DNA from: Faucicola sp902506225
Lineage (GTDB): Bacteria > Pseudomonadota > Gammaproteobacteria > Pseudomonadales > Moraxellaceae
Reading direction: 5' to 3'
Length of the DNA: 6,958 nt
Assembly (NCBI GenBank): GCA_902506225.1
Contig: LR733364.1
Location: 1 to 6,958, forward strand
The translations under genes and the position numbers were made by a program. Below the pieces are notes generated by a model, which was not told the DNA's origin, made no database searches, and saw only the letters and a program-made list of their open reading frames with translations. Below are positions 1-5,607 of this stretch, in pieces (position 1 is the first letter of the stretch; every line of letters starts with the position of its first letter).

Positions 1-127
1 AAAAAAAGGGCGTAGTTTTTAGTGAGTGCTTTATTTTTGAGAATAACAAGAAAATTATTCTTGATAGGGAACGAGTCTGGAACACAGCAGAGAAAGTAGA
101 AAAGAGAATCGACGCACGCACGGCAAG
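1..127. repeat. Terminal direct repeat marking a circular molecule (left copy)
   Basis: These 127 bases recur exactly at 6832-6958, and the relaxase frame continues unbroken when the copies are overlaid. A 127-base end overlap is the usual result of de Bruijn graph assembly of a circular replicon at k=127. It is therefore an assembly overlap, not a biological repeat, and the circle is 6,831 bp. Confidence 0.95.
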
Positions 128-1403
128 AGAAATTATTATTAATTTACCGTATGAGTTGGATGAGATAAACCGCGCCGAGCTTGTGCAAGAGTTTACAGAA
201 TACCTAGCTAAAAATTACAACGTAGCGATAGATTTTGCTATTCATGAACCAAGTAAGGATGGCGACCAAAGAAACCACCACGCGCATATTTTAATGACTA
301 CTAGACGAGCAGAGCTGGGCGAAAATAATTCATTGGTATTGGGTGAAAAGACTAACCTAGAACTATCTAACACAAAGCTAGGCAAGTTAGGTTTACCTAA
401 AACCCAAGACCAAATAACCGCTATTCGCAAAACCTATGCAGACATGGCAAACGACTATTTAGAATTTTTACACATTGACGATCGTATAGACCACCGCAGT
501 TATGCCGAGCAGGGTATAGACAAACTACCTACCAAAAAATTAGGTAGTAAAACAGTACAGGCGGAACGAGATGGAATCGAAACGCCTAAGGGCGACTATA
601 ACCGACTTGTATTTGAAATTAATGTAAAAAGAGAGGAATTAAAATTATATGAACGACTCGATATCAGACTTGACCGATCAAATATTTTCATTGAACAAGC
701 GGATAAAATCATTGTGGCAGACGAACAGCGATCTCAAAGAAACAAACAACGAATTGTTAAAACAAATAAAAGAATTGAGTCAAGTAAACAGCAAATTGAC
801 AGCACAGAACGAAAAATTAGCGAATATTTTGAGTCAATTAACCGACCAAAACCAATAGCACCAATAGCACCTGGTTTCACTACACAACAGCCAAAAAACA
901 CCCCTACTCCACCCCAACAGGTGGCGCAGGAACAGGCGCAAAAACCGCTAACCGCTTATGATCGCAAAGTTTGCGATATTTACCCATTTAAAGCAACCAA
1001 TGCTTACTATCAACCGCAGACAGTACCAACGATCGAAACGCTTATGGAACGTGAACAGCCGATTTATTTAAGGTTTGTTAATAAACAGGGTAGAGAAATC
1101 GATCCCAACAACCGAGATATGCTATCACTAGAGAAACGCATTTTTGATACGTTTAGAACGCTTACAGACAAAACAACGCATAAATTAAAAGAAACTCATT
1201 CTTTTGTGAAAGACTACCTAACAATGACAATGAATGAGTTTACAGCACGTTACAAGCTAGATTTAACCCAATATGATCGAAATGATATTGAACGCAAGCA
1301 CAATAAAATTCTTGAAAATGAACGCTATGAAAATATTATGAATAAGCCAAAGTTGACCCCAACCGCTACCAATGCTCACGAACAGCCAAAGCCTAAAATT
1401 TAG
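1..1403 (+). CDS. mobA: MobA/MobL-family (MOBQ) relaxase, main and C-terminal part
   Basis: This continues the relaxase begun at 6702; the frame is open from position 3 to the TAG at 1401-1403. The TTG at 156 is an internal leucine codon, not the start. In full-length numbering the residues after the join include REIIINLPYEL, then a metal-binding histidine cluster NHHAHILMTTR (His136, His137, His139), then IDHRSYAEQGIDKLPTKKLG at about 206-225. These are hallmark MobA/MobL motifs of the nicking domain. From about residue 255 the protein turns charged and helical, then has a Pro/Gln-rich linker (about 325-360) and a C-terminal domain of about 150 residues that I do not recognise. It does not look like the primase fused to RSF1010 MobA. 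A 69-codon ORF is nested in another frame at 649-858. The 3' end overlaps convergent repM by 4 bp (1400-1403) inside a terminator hairpin. Confidence 0.93.
   Translation, partial: KKGVVFSECFIFENNKKIILDRERVWNTAEKVEKRIDARTAREIIINLPYELDEINRAELVQEFTEYLAKNYNVAIDFAIHEPSKDGDQRNHHAHILMTTRRAELGENNSLVLGEKTNLELSNTKLGKLGLPKTQDQITAIRKTYADMANDYLEFLHIDDRIDHRSYAEQGIDKLPTKKLGSKTVQAERDGIETPKGDYNRLVFEINVKREELKLYERLDIRLDRSNIFIEQADKIIVADEQRSQRNKQRIVKTNKRIESSKQQIDSTERKISEYFESINRPKPIAPIAPGFTTQQPKNTPTPPQQVAQEQAQKPLTAYDRKVCDIYPFKATNAYYQPQTVPTIETLMEREQPIYLRFVNKQGREIDPNNRDMLSLEKRIFDTFRTLTDKTTHKLKETHSFVKDYLTMTMNEFTARYKLDLTQYDRNDIERKHNKILENERYENIMNKPKLTPTATNAHEQPKPKI
649..858 (+). CDS. Nested leucine-zipper small protein, possible MbeD/MobD-like mobilization accessory
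   Basis: This 69-residue ORF lies wholly inside the relaxase gene in the +1 frame, opposite relaxase residues of about 260-330. It has an ATG start with a GAGAGG ribosome site at 631-636 (12-base gap, slightly long) and a TAG stop. Leucine occurs at every seventh position without a break: 8, 15, 22, 29, 36, 43, 50, 57 and 64. The matching a positions are Ile5, Ile12, Ile19, Asn26, Asn33, Ile40, Asn47, Asn54 and Leu61. This predicts one long homotypic coiled coil. ColE1-type plasmids carry mbeB and mbeD inside the relaxase gene mbeA, and RSF1010 carries mobB inside mobA; MbeD is a similarly short coiled-coil protein. Homology to MbeD is my inference from size, position and heptads, not an alignment. 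The alternative is a by-product of a helical relaxase region read in a second frame. Confidence 0.62.
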   Translation: MNDSISDLTDQIFSLNKRIKSLWQTNSDLKETNNELLKQIKELSQVNSKLTAQNEKLANILSQLTDQNQ

Positions 1404-1427
1404 GCTTTGCTTTTATTTTTTAATAGA
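1387..1427 (+). terminator. Shared terminator hairpin at the relaxase/repM convergent ends
   Basis: Perfect 11-bp arms (CAAAGCCTAAA at 1387-1397, TTTAGGCTTTG at 1399-1409) flank a single central base; in RNA the innermost A-U pairs would open as the loop. On the plus strand a T-rich run (1406-1422, TTTGCTTTTATTTTTT) follows, giving a good intrinsic terminator for the relaxase transcript. On the minus strand the following sequence (TTTGGCTG) is less T-rich, so termination of repM here is plausible but weaker. Both genes' stop codons lie within the hairpin. Confidence 0.75.
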
Positions 1428-2476
1428 TTTTCAAATTTGCTTAAAAATTCATCCGCTTTTTTTTGTCTTTCCACCATATCCACCACAGGCACAGGATCGG
1501 CTGGCACTACTTCAACCGCTTTTTGTTGTTGTGGTGGTGCAGTTGGTACAGGCTCAACCGCTTCAACATAGTTAAATTTAAACCCCAATTGTTCAAGATA
1601 AGGCTTATAAAAAGCACGTTTTTCAGCACTAGACTTTAATTCTTTTGCAATTCTCATTGCATAGTGTTCGTAATTACTTTCTTTGCTATATTTGCCCAAT
1701 TCTTGCACTTCAGAGAGTTGGCGAGAAAAGAATGTTAGTTGACTTTCAGTTATTGTGTAATCACCATTAACAAGTTTTTCTTTTTTAGCTTTTTCAGTAA
1801 ATGTGAACTCAAACCCTGTGATAATACGACCCCTTTTTTCTTGAGTGTATTTGACTTTCAGATTGGTATTATCGTTAATCTGTTTAACTGCTAAATCTAA
1901 GACGCGCATTTTGAAATTACCCATTGTTTTGTATTCGCTATCGAGCAAACCTAAGCGAAAGCGCAGCTCCTCAAGTGTTATTTTTAATTTACCTGTACTT
2001 TTAAATTGCACTAAAAACTCATAGAGTCTCATTGCGTAACGACTTTGCAAGTTTCCGACTTGCTCAATTTCATACGTTGTAAAACGTTTTTCAAGTTCTA
2101 CTAAATAGGGAATAATTGCGTATGAAAACATGAATTTTACTGTAGCTTCATTTTCGACATATTCAGCACTTTGCGTAAAACGCTCATATCTCACTACCAA
2201 ATTACCCTTGTTATTAGTGTATTTATACCCCCATTCGGCTTCATACAAGCCTATAACTGCTGCTTTTAGTGTTCTATATGCTGTTGTTTTATCAACATTA
2301 AACGCTTGCATATAGTCTGAAGCGTGTATTTCTAATTCTTTATTCATTAGTTGCTCGGCAGTATCACCCACTTCACGAGCTTTTAGAATAGCAAGCAAAA
2401 TAAGTCTTTGCTCCACTTCGTTGAGTTTATGACTGGCTTCTATTAATGCGTTGTCTTTTACTATTAAATTATTCAT
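1400..2476 (-). CDS. repM: RepM-like Rep_3 family plasmid replication initiator
   Basis: This 358-residue protein should bind the iterons upstream of its own gene and open the origin for theta replication. The N-terminus MNNLIVKDNALIEASHKLNEVEQRLILLAI and the segment YEIEQVGNLQSRYAMRLYEFLVQFKSTGK are typical of the Rep_3 winged-helix initiators called RepM or RepB in Acinetobacter, Psychrobacter and Moraxella plasmids. Two winged-helix domains probably span about residues 5-230. A following block (SQLTFFSRQLSEVQELGKYS through LEQLGFKF, about 243-298) matches the C-terminal region these proteins share. The last 60 residues are a Pro/Val-rich linker and a charged helix. The ATG at 2476 is supported by GAAAGG at 2490-2485 with an 8-base gap. 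I see no strong sigma-70 promoter: TTGTAT-17-TAGGAT is the best and is poor. The stop overlaps the relaxase stop by 4 bp. Confidence 0.92.
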   Translation of the reverse strand: MNNLIVKDNALIEASHKLNEVEQRLILLAILKAREVGDTAEQLMNKELEIHASDYMQAFNVDKTTAYRTLKAAVIGLYEAEWGYKYTNNKGNLVVRYERFTQSAEYVENEATVKFMFSYAIIPYLVELEKRFTTYEIEQVGNLQSRYAMRLYEFLVQFKSTGKLKITLEELRFRLGLLDSEYKTMGNFKMRVLDLAVKQINDNTNLKVKYTQEKRGRIITGFEFTFTEKAKKEKLVNGDYTITESQLTFFSRQLSEVQELGKYSKESNYEHYAMRIAKELKSSAEKRAFYKPYLEQLGFKFNYVEAVEPVPTAPPQQQKAVEVVPADPVPVVDMVERQKKADEFLSKFENLLKNKSKA

Positions 2477-2551
2477 TTACAAAACCTTTCTATTTTTTTT
2501 CATCCTAGCTCCAAATTAATTTATATACAACTGCTTTTTAATGTATAGAAA

Positions 2552-2639
2552 AGGTGCATAAACGTATATTTGAAGGTGTATAAACGTATATGTTTGGGTG
2601 CATAAACGTATATTTGAAGGTGTATAAACGTATATTTAT
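2552..2639 (+). repeat. Four 22-bp iterons, replication origin core
   Basis: Four directly repeated 22-bp units begin at 2552, 2574, 2596 and 2618 with exact 22-bp spacing. The shared core is RGGTGYATAAACGTATAT. The Y base alternates C, T, C, T along the array, and units 1 and 3 end in TTGA. Regular iterons at one helical face (22 bp is about two turns) upstream of a Rep_3 gene are the standard initiator binding sites in this plasmid family. Each unit contains GGTGYATAA, an 8-of-9 match to the reverse complement of the DnaA box TTATNCACA. A TTATCCAGC at 2636-2644 is a 7-of-9 match. The array ends 75 bp before the repM start codon. Confidence 0.93.
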
Positions 2640-2680
2640 CCAGCCCGAAATCCGCTACTAGACAGGCTTTACAGGGTGCT

Positions 2681-2760
2681 AAAAATAAAAAAAATATTTA
2701 AAAACTAAAAAACAGATTTTTTTTGAAAAATTATTTTTTTATTCTTTCAAAATTGAAATT
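2681..2760. other. AT-rich tract, probable DNA unwinding element of the origin
   Basis: Only 7 of these 80 bases are G or C. The tract consists of A runs then T runs and lies about 40 bp beyond the iteron array. Iteron-regulated origins normally carry such an easily melted region next to the initiator sites, so this is the likely unwinding element. It ends in a small inverted repeat, TTTCAA AA TTGAAA (2745-2758). No direct evidence fixes the melting point. Confidence 0.6.
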
Positions 2761-3048
2761 GTGAGAAAGATCTGAAGCCATTGCTTAAAGCAGAAGTGAA
2801 TAAAATCCGACACAGAACGCAATCAGAGCTTCACAGTGATTTTTTAAACCAAATCTGGTACGAATGTACTACCCAAGAATTAAACACGCTCAAAACGCTT
2901 TAAAATGCGAAATAATGATATGTATTAAGAATGAGATATTTTCGCAACCGCACCCTTGCTCCCTCCATTGGTTTTCGCACCCGATAAACGCCCGATTTTT
3001 CGACCGAGCCACCGAAAACGCCCAAACAAACAGGCTTTTAGATAACTA
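2761..3048. other. Non-coding stretch between origin and kfrA operator region
   Basis: I see no convincing gene here. ORFs of 61 codons (2864-3049, +) and 62 codons (2925-3113, -) cross it, but neither has a clear ribosome site or a recognisable product. The first part (2761-2940) is ordinary AT-rich sequence. From about 2943 to 3035 it becomes noticeably richer in G and C, with short C-rich motifs (CAACCGCACCC, GCACCCGATAAACGCCCGA). A 7-bp inverted repeat GTTTTCG (2971-2977) and CGAAAAC (3013-3019) lies there. A single-strand initiation site or a further origin element is possible but unproven. Confidence 0.4.
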
Positions 3049-3152
3049 ATGTATTTTTTACATGAAAATACATAAATATTATGTATTGTATTGTACTTTG
3101 TATTATAATACAAAGTACAAAATACAGTTATTTAATACAATTTTTCATACAA
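3049..3152. promoter_or_regulatory. kfrA operator/promoter array with a perfect 30-bp palindrome
   Basis: A perfect palindrome occupies 3091-3120: TTGTACTTTGTATTA followed by its exact reverse complement. Its centre contains TATAAT (3104-3109), a consensus -10 box. Around it are repeated half-sites: ATGTATTTT (3049-3057) pairs with AAAATACAT (3065-3073), AATACATAA (3067-3075) pairs with TTATGTATT (3079-3087), and TGTATT (3082-3087) pairs with AATACA (3121-3126). Further copies are AATACA (3134-3139) and ATACAA (3147-3152). KfrA of RK2 represses its own promoter by binding operator repeats (family knowledge). I infer that KfrA binds here and occludes the -10. No good -35 is visible. Confidence 0.75.
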
Positions 3153-3165
3153 TGGAGTACAAAAA

Positions 3166-4083
3166 ATGGCTATCACTAGAGAACAGATTTTAGAAACCGC
3201 CAGTCGCTTACAGGCTCAAGGCATTAAACCAACTCAAACAAATGTACGTGAAGCGTTGGGGGGTGGCTCATTCACTACTATTGCTGAAGCATTAAGGGAG
3301 TGGCGAGCAGATCAAGACCAAACCGCACAACTACAACAGGTCGTTATTCCTAGTGATATCACAGACCGCACCCAAGTGCTAATTGCTCAAGTCTGGGAAA
3401 CCGCCCAAACCTTAGCAAACGACAGGCTTGTTAAGGAACGTGAAGCACTTGAACACAAAGAAGCATTGATTAATGCAGAGATTGACGAAGCAAACAAAGT
3501 CATTGAAACACTTGAGAATGAGCAAGCAGAGCTAACAGCACAGCTAGACACGCTCACTAATGATAATTCTTTGTTAAATGGTAAGAATAACGAGCTTGAG
3601 AGCTTTAATAATTCACTTAACACACAGCTAACAACAGAGAAAGCACGTTCTCACCAATTACAGGGTAGATTAGACGAACAGATAGCGAAAATTGAGCATT
3701 TAACAGCAGATTTAGCAACTGCCACAGCTACTGCTACCAATGCCACCAGTTCAGCACAGGAACACGCACAGCGAGCGGATAATGCTATAGCAGAATTGCA
3801 GGCGGTTAATATTGAAAATGCTAAGTTAATTGGTAAATCTGACACTTTAGCCGAACAACTAGCAAAATCTGAAGCATTGACCGCCACCCAAGCCGAAAAA
3901 ATTACTTCACTTTCAGCACAGGTGGCACGTTTGGAACAAATAGAGAAAGAGAACGCAGAATTAAAGCGAATGATCGAAAACAATAGAAAAGTTGATGATA
4001 AACAGCAATCACTATTAGACCAACCACAAGACACCCCTGCGAAGTCACGAAAAACACAAAAAGCACTAAATAACGATAATTAG
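3166..4083 (+). CDS. kfrA: KfrA-like DNA-binding coiled-coil protein, plasmid stability
   Basis: This 305-residue protein has the KfrA architecture. An N-terminal DNA-binding domain (about residues 1-110) begins MAITREQILETASRLQAQG and includes the helix-turn-helix-like VREALGGGSFTTIAEALREWR. A long alpha-helical coiled coil rich in Glu, Gln, Ala and Leu runs from about 85 to 275, then a short charged tail. In RK2 and R7K, KfrA binds DNA, autoregulates and supports stable inheritance, probably by forming filaments or organising plasmid DNA. Here it stands alone with no ParA or ParB partner visible. The ATG is supported by GGAG (3154-3157) with an 8-base gap. The start lies just after a dense inverted-repeat array, its probable operator. 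The coiled coil produces long open frames on the opposite strand that I treat as shadows. Confidence 0.9.
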   Translation: MAITREQILETASRLQAQGIKPTQTNVREALGGGSFTTIAEALREWRADQDQTAQLQQVVIPSDITDRTQVLIAQVWETAQTLANDRLVKEREALEHKEALINAEIDEANKVIETLENEQAELTAQLDTLTNDNSLLNGKNNELESFNNSLNTQLTTEKARSHQLQGRLDEQIAKIEHLTADLATATATATNATSSAQEHAQRADNAIAELQAVNIENAKLIGKSDTLAEQLAKSEALTATQAEKITSLSAQVARLEQIEKENAELKRMIENNRKVDDKQQSLLDQPQDTPAKSRKTQKALNNDN

Positions 4084-4114
4084 ATTTTTTATAGTTTTAT
4101 CGTGAGCAAAAACC

Positions 4115-4141
4115 ATCAAAAAAGCCACAGATTTTGTGGCT
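4115..4141 (-). terminator. Intrinsic terminator of the nreB-like gene
   Basis: Read on the minus strand, AGCCACA and TGTGGCT form a 7-bp stem (4123-4141) with a 5-base loop, followed at once by TTTTTTGA. It lies 52 bp past the transporter stop codon. The plus-strand side lacks a T run after the stem, so it serves the minus-strand transcript best, though it may also slow kfrA read-through. Confidence 0.8.
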
Positions 4142-4193
4142 ATTGGTTATTCATTAATAACAAGTGTTTTTAACGAAAAACTTTCCTAAAAAC

Positions 4194-5486
4194 TTAATGC
4201 AATCCATCATAAATAAACGCATGACGATGGTTGTTACCTTTACCAAAATTGGTAAAGTGTTCATGGTCAGCAGGTAAGTCATCATGGCTATGGGTATGTG
4301 GGATATCGGTTTCTTTTTTCCAAACCACTATGGCAGTTACTAAGGCTATTAAGGCTAAAATTGCCATCGGTAAAAACGCATTGATTGTGCCTAAATGACT
4401 ACTTAGCCACCCTACCAAAGGATAAGTAATCAACCAACACGCATGAGAAAAGGCAAATTGGGCAGCAAATAACGCTGTGCGGTTCTCTGAACTTGCTGAC
4501 TTACGAATCAATCGACCTGTGGGCGTTTGCGAAACTGAGTAGCCAATACCTAACATAAACCATAATGCCAATAACCAGTTATAGCTTGTTAAAAACACCC
4601 CTGCAAATAAACCTACTACCAATACGGTTGTACCGCCTATCATCACTAAACGGTCATTAAATTTATCAAGCACTTTGGGCAAAGTAAAGGCTGCCAACAT
4701 TGACCCTAGACCAAATAACCCAAATGCCCAAGTGGTAGCGTGTTCGGTCAATTTGAAGGTAGATTGTACCAACACAACGGTATTGACAATCACCATTGCA
4801 CTAGCAGATGCAATCGCTAAATTTAATGCTAATAAGCCTTTTAAGCGTGGCGTATGAAAATATATAGTTGCCCCTTGCTTAATGCGAGCCAATACGCCAG
4901 TCACTTTAGATGGTTTAGCAGTTGGTAATTGGGTCGTTATCACAAACAAGGCTGAACCAATAAAGCCTAAGACCGTACCTAAAAACAAGTTGTGATAGCT
5001 AATTACTGTGAGTAACAAACCTGCTAACATCGGGCTGATAATATTTTCTAAATCTGATGCCAACCGAGATAGTGATAAGGCATTGGTATATTCTTTTTCA
5101 TCGGGTAATACGTCTGGTATCACCGCTTGAAAGGTCGGGGTAAAGGCAGCCGATGCCGATTGTAAAATAAAAATGAGTAAATAAATTTGCCAAATTTCTG
5201 TTACGAAGGGTAAGAAAAGGGCTGTACCTGCTCGGATAATATCGAGTGTCACTAACACCTTTTTTCTAGGCAACCGTTCCGCATAAGCCGAAGCGACAGG
5301 GGCAACCATAATGTAAGCAATCATTTTAATGGCTAAAGCAATGCCTAGAACTTGTGCTGCTTTATCTTTGGCTAAGTCATACGCTAGTAAAGATAAGGCA
5401 ATGGTAATTAAGCCTGTACCAATCAAAGCAATCACTTGGGCTAAAAATAAATGCCGATACGTTCGATGTTTTAAAATCTCAAACAT
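4194..5486 (-). CDS. nreB: NreB-like MFS metal (nickel) efflux transporter with His-rich C-terminus
   Basis: This 430-residue inner-membrane protein has the hydrophobic pattern of a 12-segment major facilitator. It starts FEILKHRTYRHLFLAQVIALIGTGL and has the loop motif AYAERLPRKKVLV after segment 2. The last 39 residues, PHTHSHDDLPADHEHF through the final histidine, hold eight histidines and lie in the cytoplasm by MFS topology. NreB of Achromobacter xylosoxidans 31A is an MFS nickel exporter with a similar His-rich tail, so Ni(II) export is the likely role, with Co(II) a possible second substrate. The ATG has AGGAAG (5497-5492) five bases upstream. It is divergent from a CsoR/RcnR-family sensor with a shared operator between them. 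A -10 box TATAAT (5524-5519, minus strand) overlaps the operator edge, so repression by promoter occlusion is expected. Family and pairing are clear; the exact metal is inferred. Confidence 0.85.
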   Translation of the reverse strand: MFEILKHRTYRHLFLAQVIALIGTGLITIALSLLAYDLAKDKAAQVLGIALAIKMIAYIMVAPVASAYAERLPRKKVLVTLDIIRAGTALFLPFVTEIWQIYLLIFILQSASAAFTPTFQAVIPDVLPDEKEYTNALSLSRLASDLENIISPMLAGLLLTVISYHNLFLGTVLGFIGSALFVITTQLPTAKPSKVTGVLARIKQGATIYFHTPRLKGLLALNLAIASASAMVIVNTVVLVQSTFKLTEHATTWAFGLFGLGSMLAAFTLPKVLDKFNDRLVMIGGTTVLVVGLFAGVFLTSYNWLLALWFMLGIGYSVSQTPTGRLIRKSASSENRTALFAAQFAFSHACWLITYPLVGWLSSHLGTINAFLPMAILALIALVTAIVVWKKETDIPHTHSHDDLPADHEHFTNFGKGNNHRHAFIYDGLH

Positions 5487-5521
5487 AATAACTTCCTAAT
5501 CAAATTTTCATTGACTATATT

Positions 5522-5549
5522 ATATCCTATATCCCCCCATATAGGATAT
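5522..5549. promoter_or_regulatory. CsoR/RcnR-type operator between nreB and the metal sensor
   Basis: Perfect 11-bp arms, ATATCCTATAT (5522-5532) and ATATAGGATAT (5539-5549), flank six cytosines (5533-5538). A G/C tract bracketed by AT-rich inverted repeats is the known form of RcnR- and CsoR-type operators. It overlaps the nreB -10 box TATAAT (5524-5519, minus strand) and lies 58 bp before the sensor start. One bound tetramer could therefore repress both directions. A second TATAAT (5584-5589, plus strand) precedes the sensor gene but has no clear -35. Confidence 0.82.
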
Positions 5550-5607
5550 TAATGTTAAATCACTATTTGATGATAAGACACAGTATAATGTATGTAAGGA
5601 GTAAATT

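Noticed and set aside
156..158. TTG at 156 as the relaxase start codon
   Set aside because: The frame is open upstream to the window edge, encodes conserved relaxase residues there, and joins the ATG at 6702 once the circle is closed.
242..430. 62-codon minus-strand ORF opposite the relaxase histidine motif
   Set aside because: Shadow of the conserved relaxase frame with no ribosome site and no family resemblance.
2552..2639. Regularly spaced repeats as a possible CRISPR array
   Set aside because: Units abut with no spacers and sit upstream of a Rep_3 initiator gene, so they are iterons.
2864..3049. 61-codon plus-strand ORF between the origin and kfrA
   Set aside because: No clear ribosome site, low-complexity composition unlike a folded protein, and no recognisable family.
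2925..3113. 62-codon minus-strand ORF ending in a Gly/Lys-rich stretch
   Set aside because: Its start lies within the AT-rich kfrA palindrome with no ribosome site. The Gly/Lys-rich end reflects the GC-richer island. Kept only as part of the island observation.
3387..4034. Two open frames (78 and 127 codons) on the minus strand inside kfrA
   Set aside because: They mirror the Ala/Glu/Leu-rich coiled-coil codons of kfrA, giving Ser/Cys/Ala-rich nonsense proteins, and have no ribosome sites.
5550..5560. TAATGTTAAAT resembling the XerD arm of a pdif site (one mismatch to TTATGTTAAAT)
   Set aside because: No matching XerC arm lies 6 bp away on either side, and no partner site is visible at the other end of the nickel cassette.
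5584..5589. TATAAT as a certain promoter of the metal sensor gene
   Set aside because: It is a perfect -10 hexamer, but no acceptable -35 or extended -10 is present, and the start would fall on the ribosome site. Mentioned only as a possibility.
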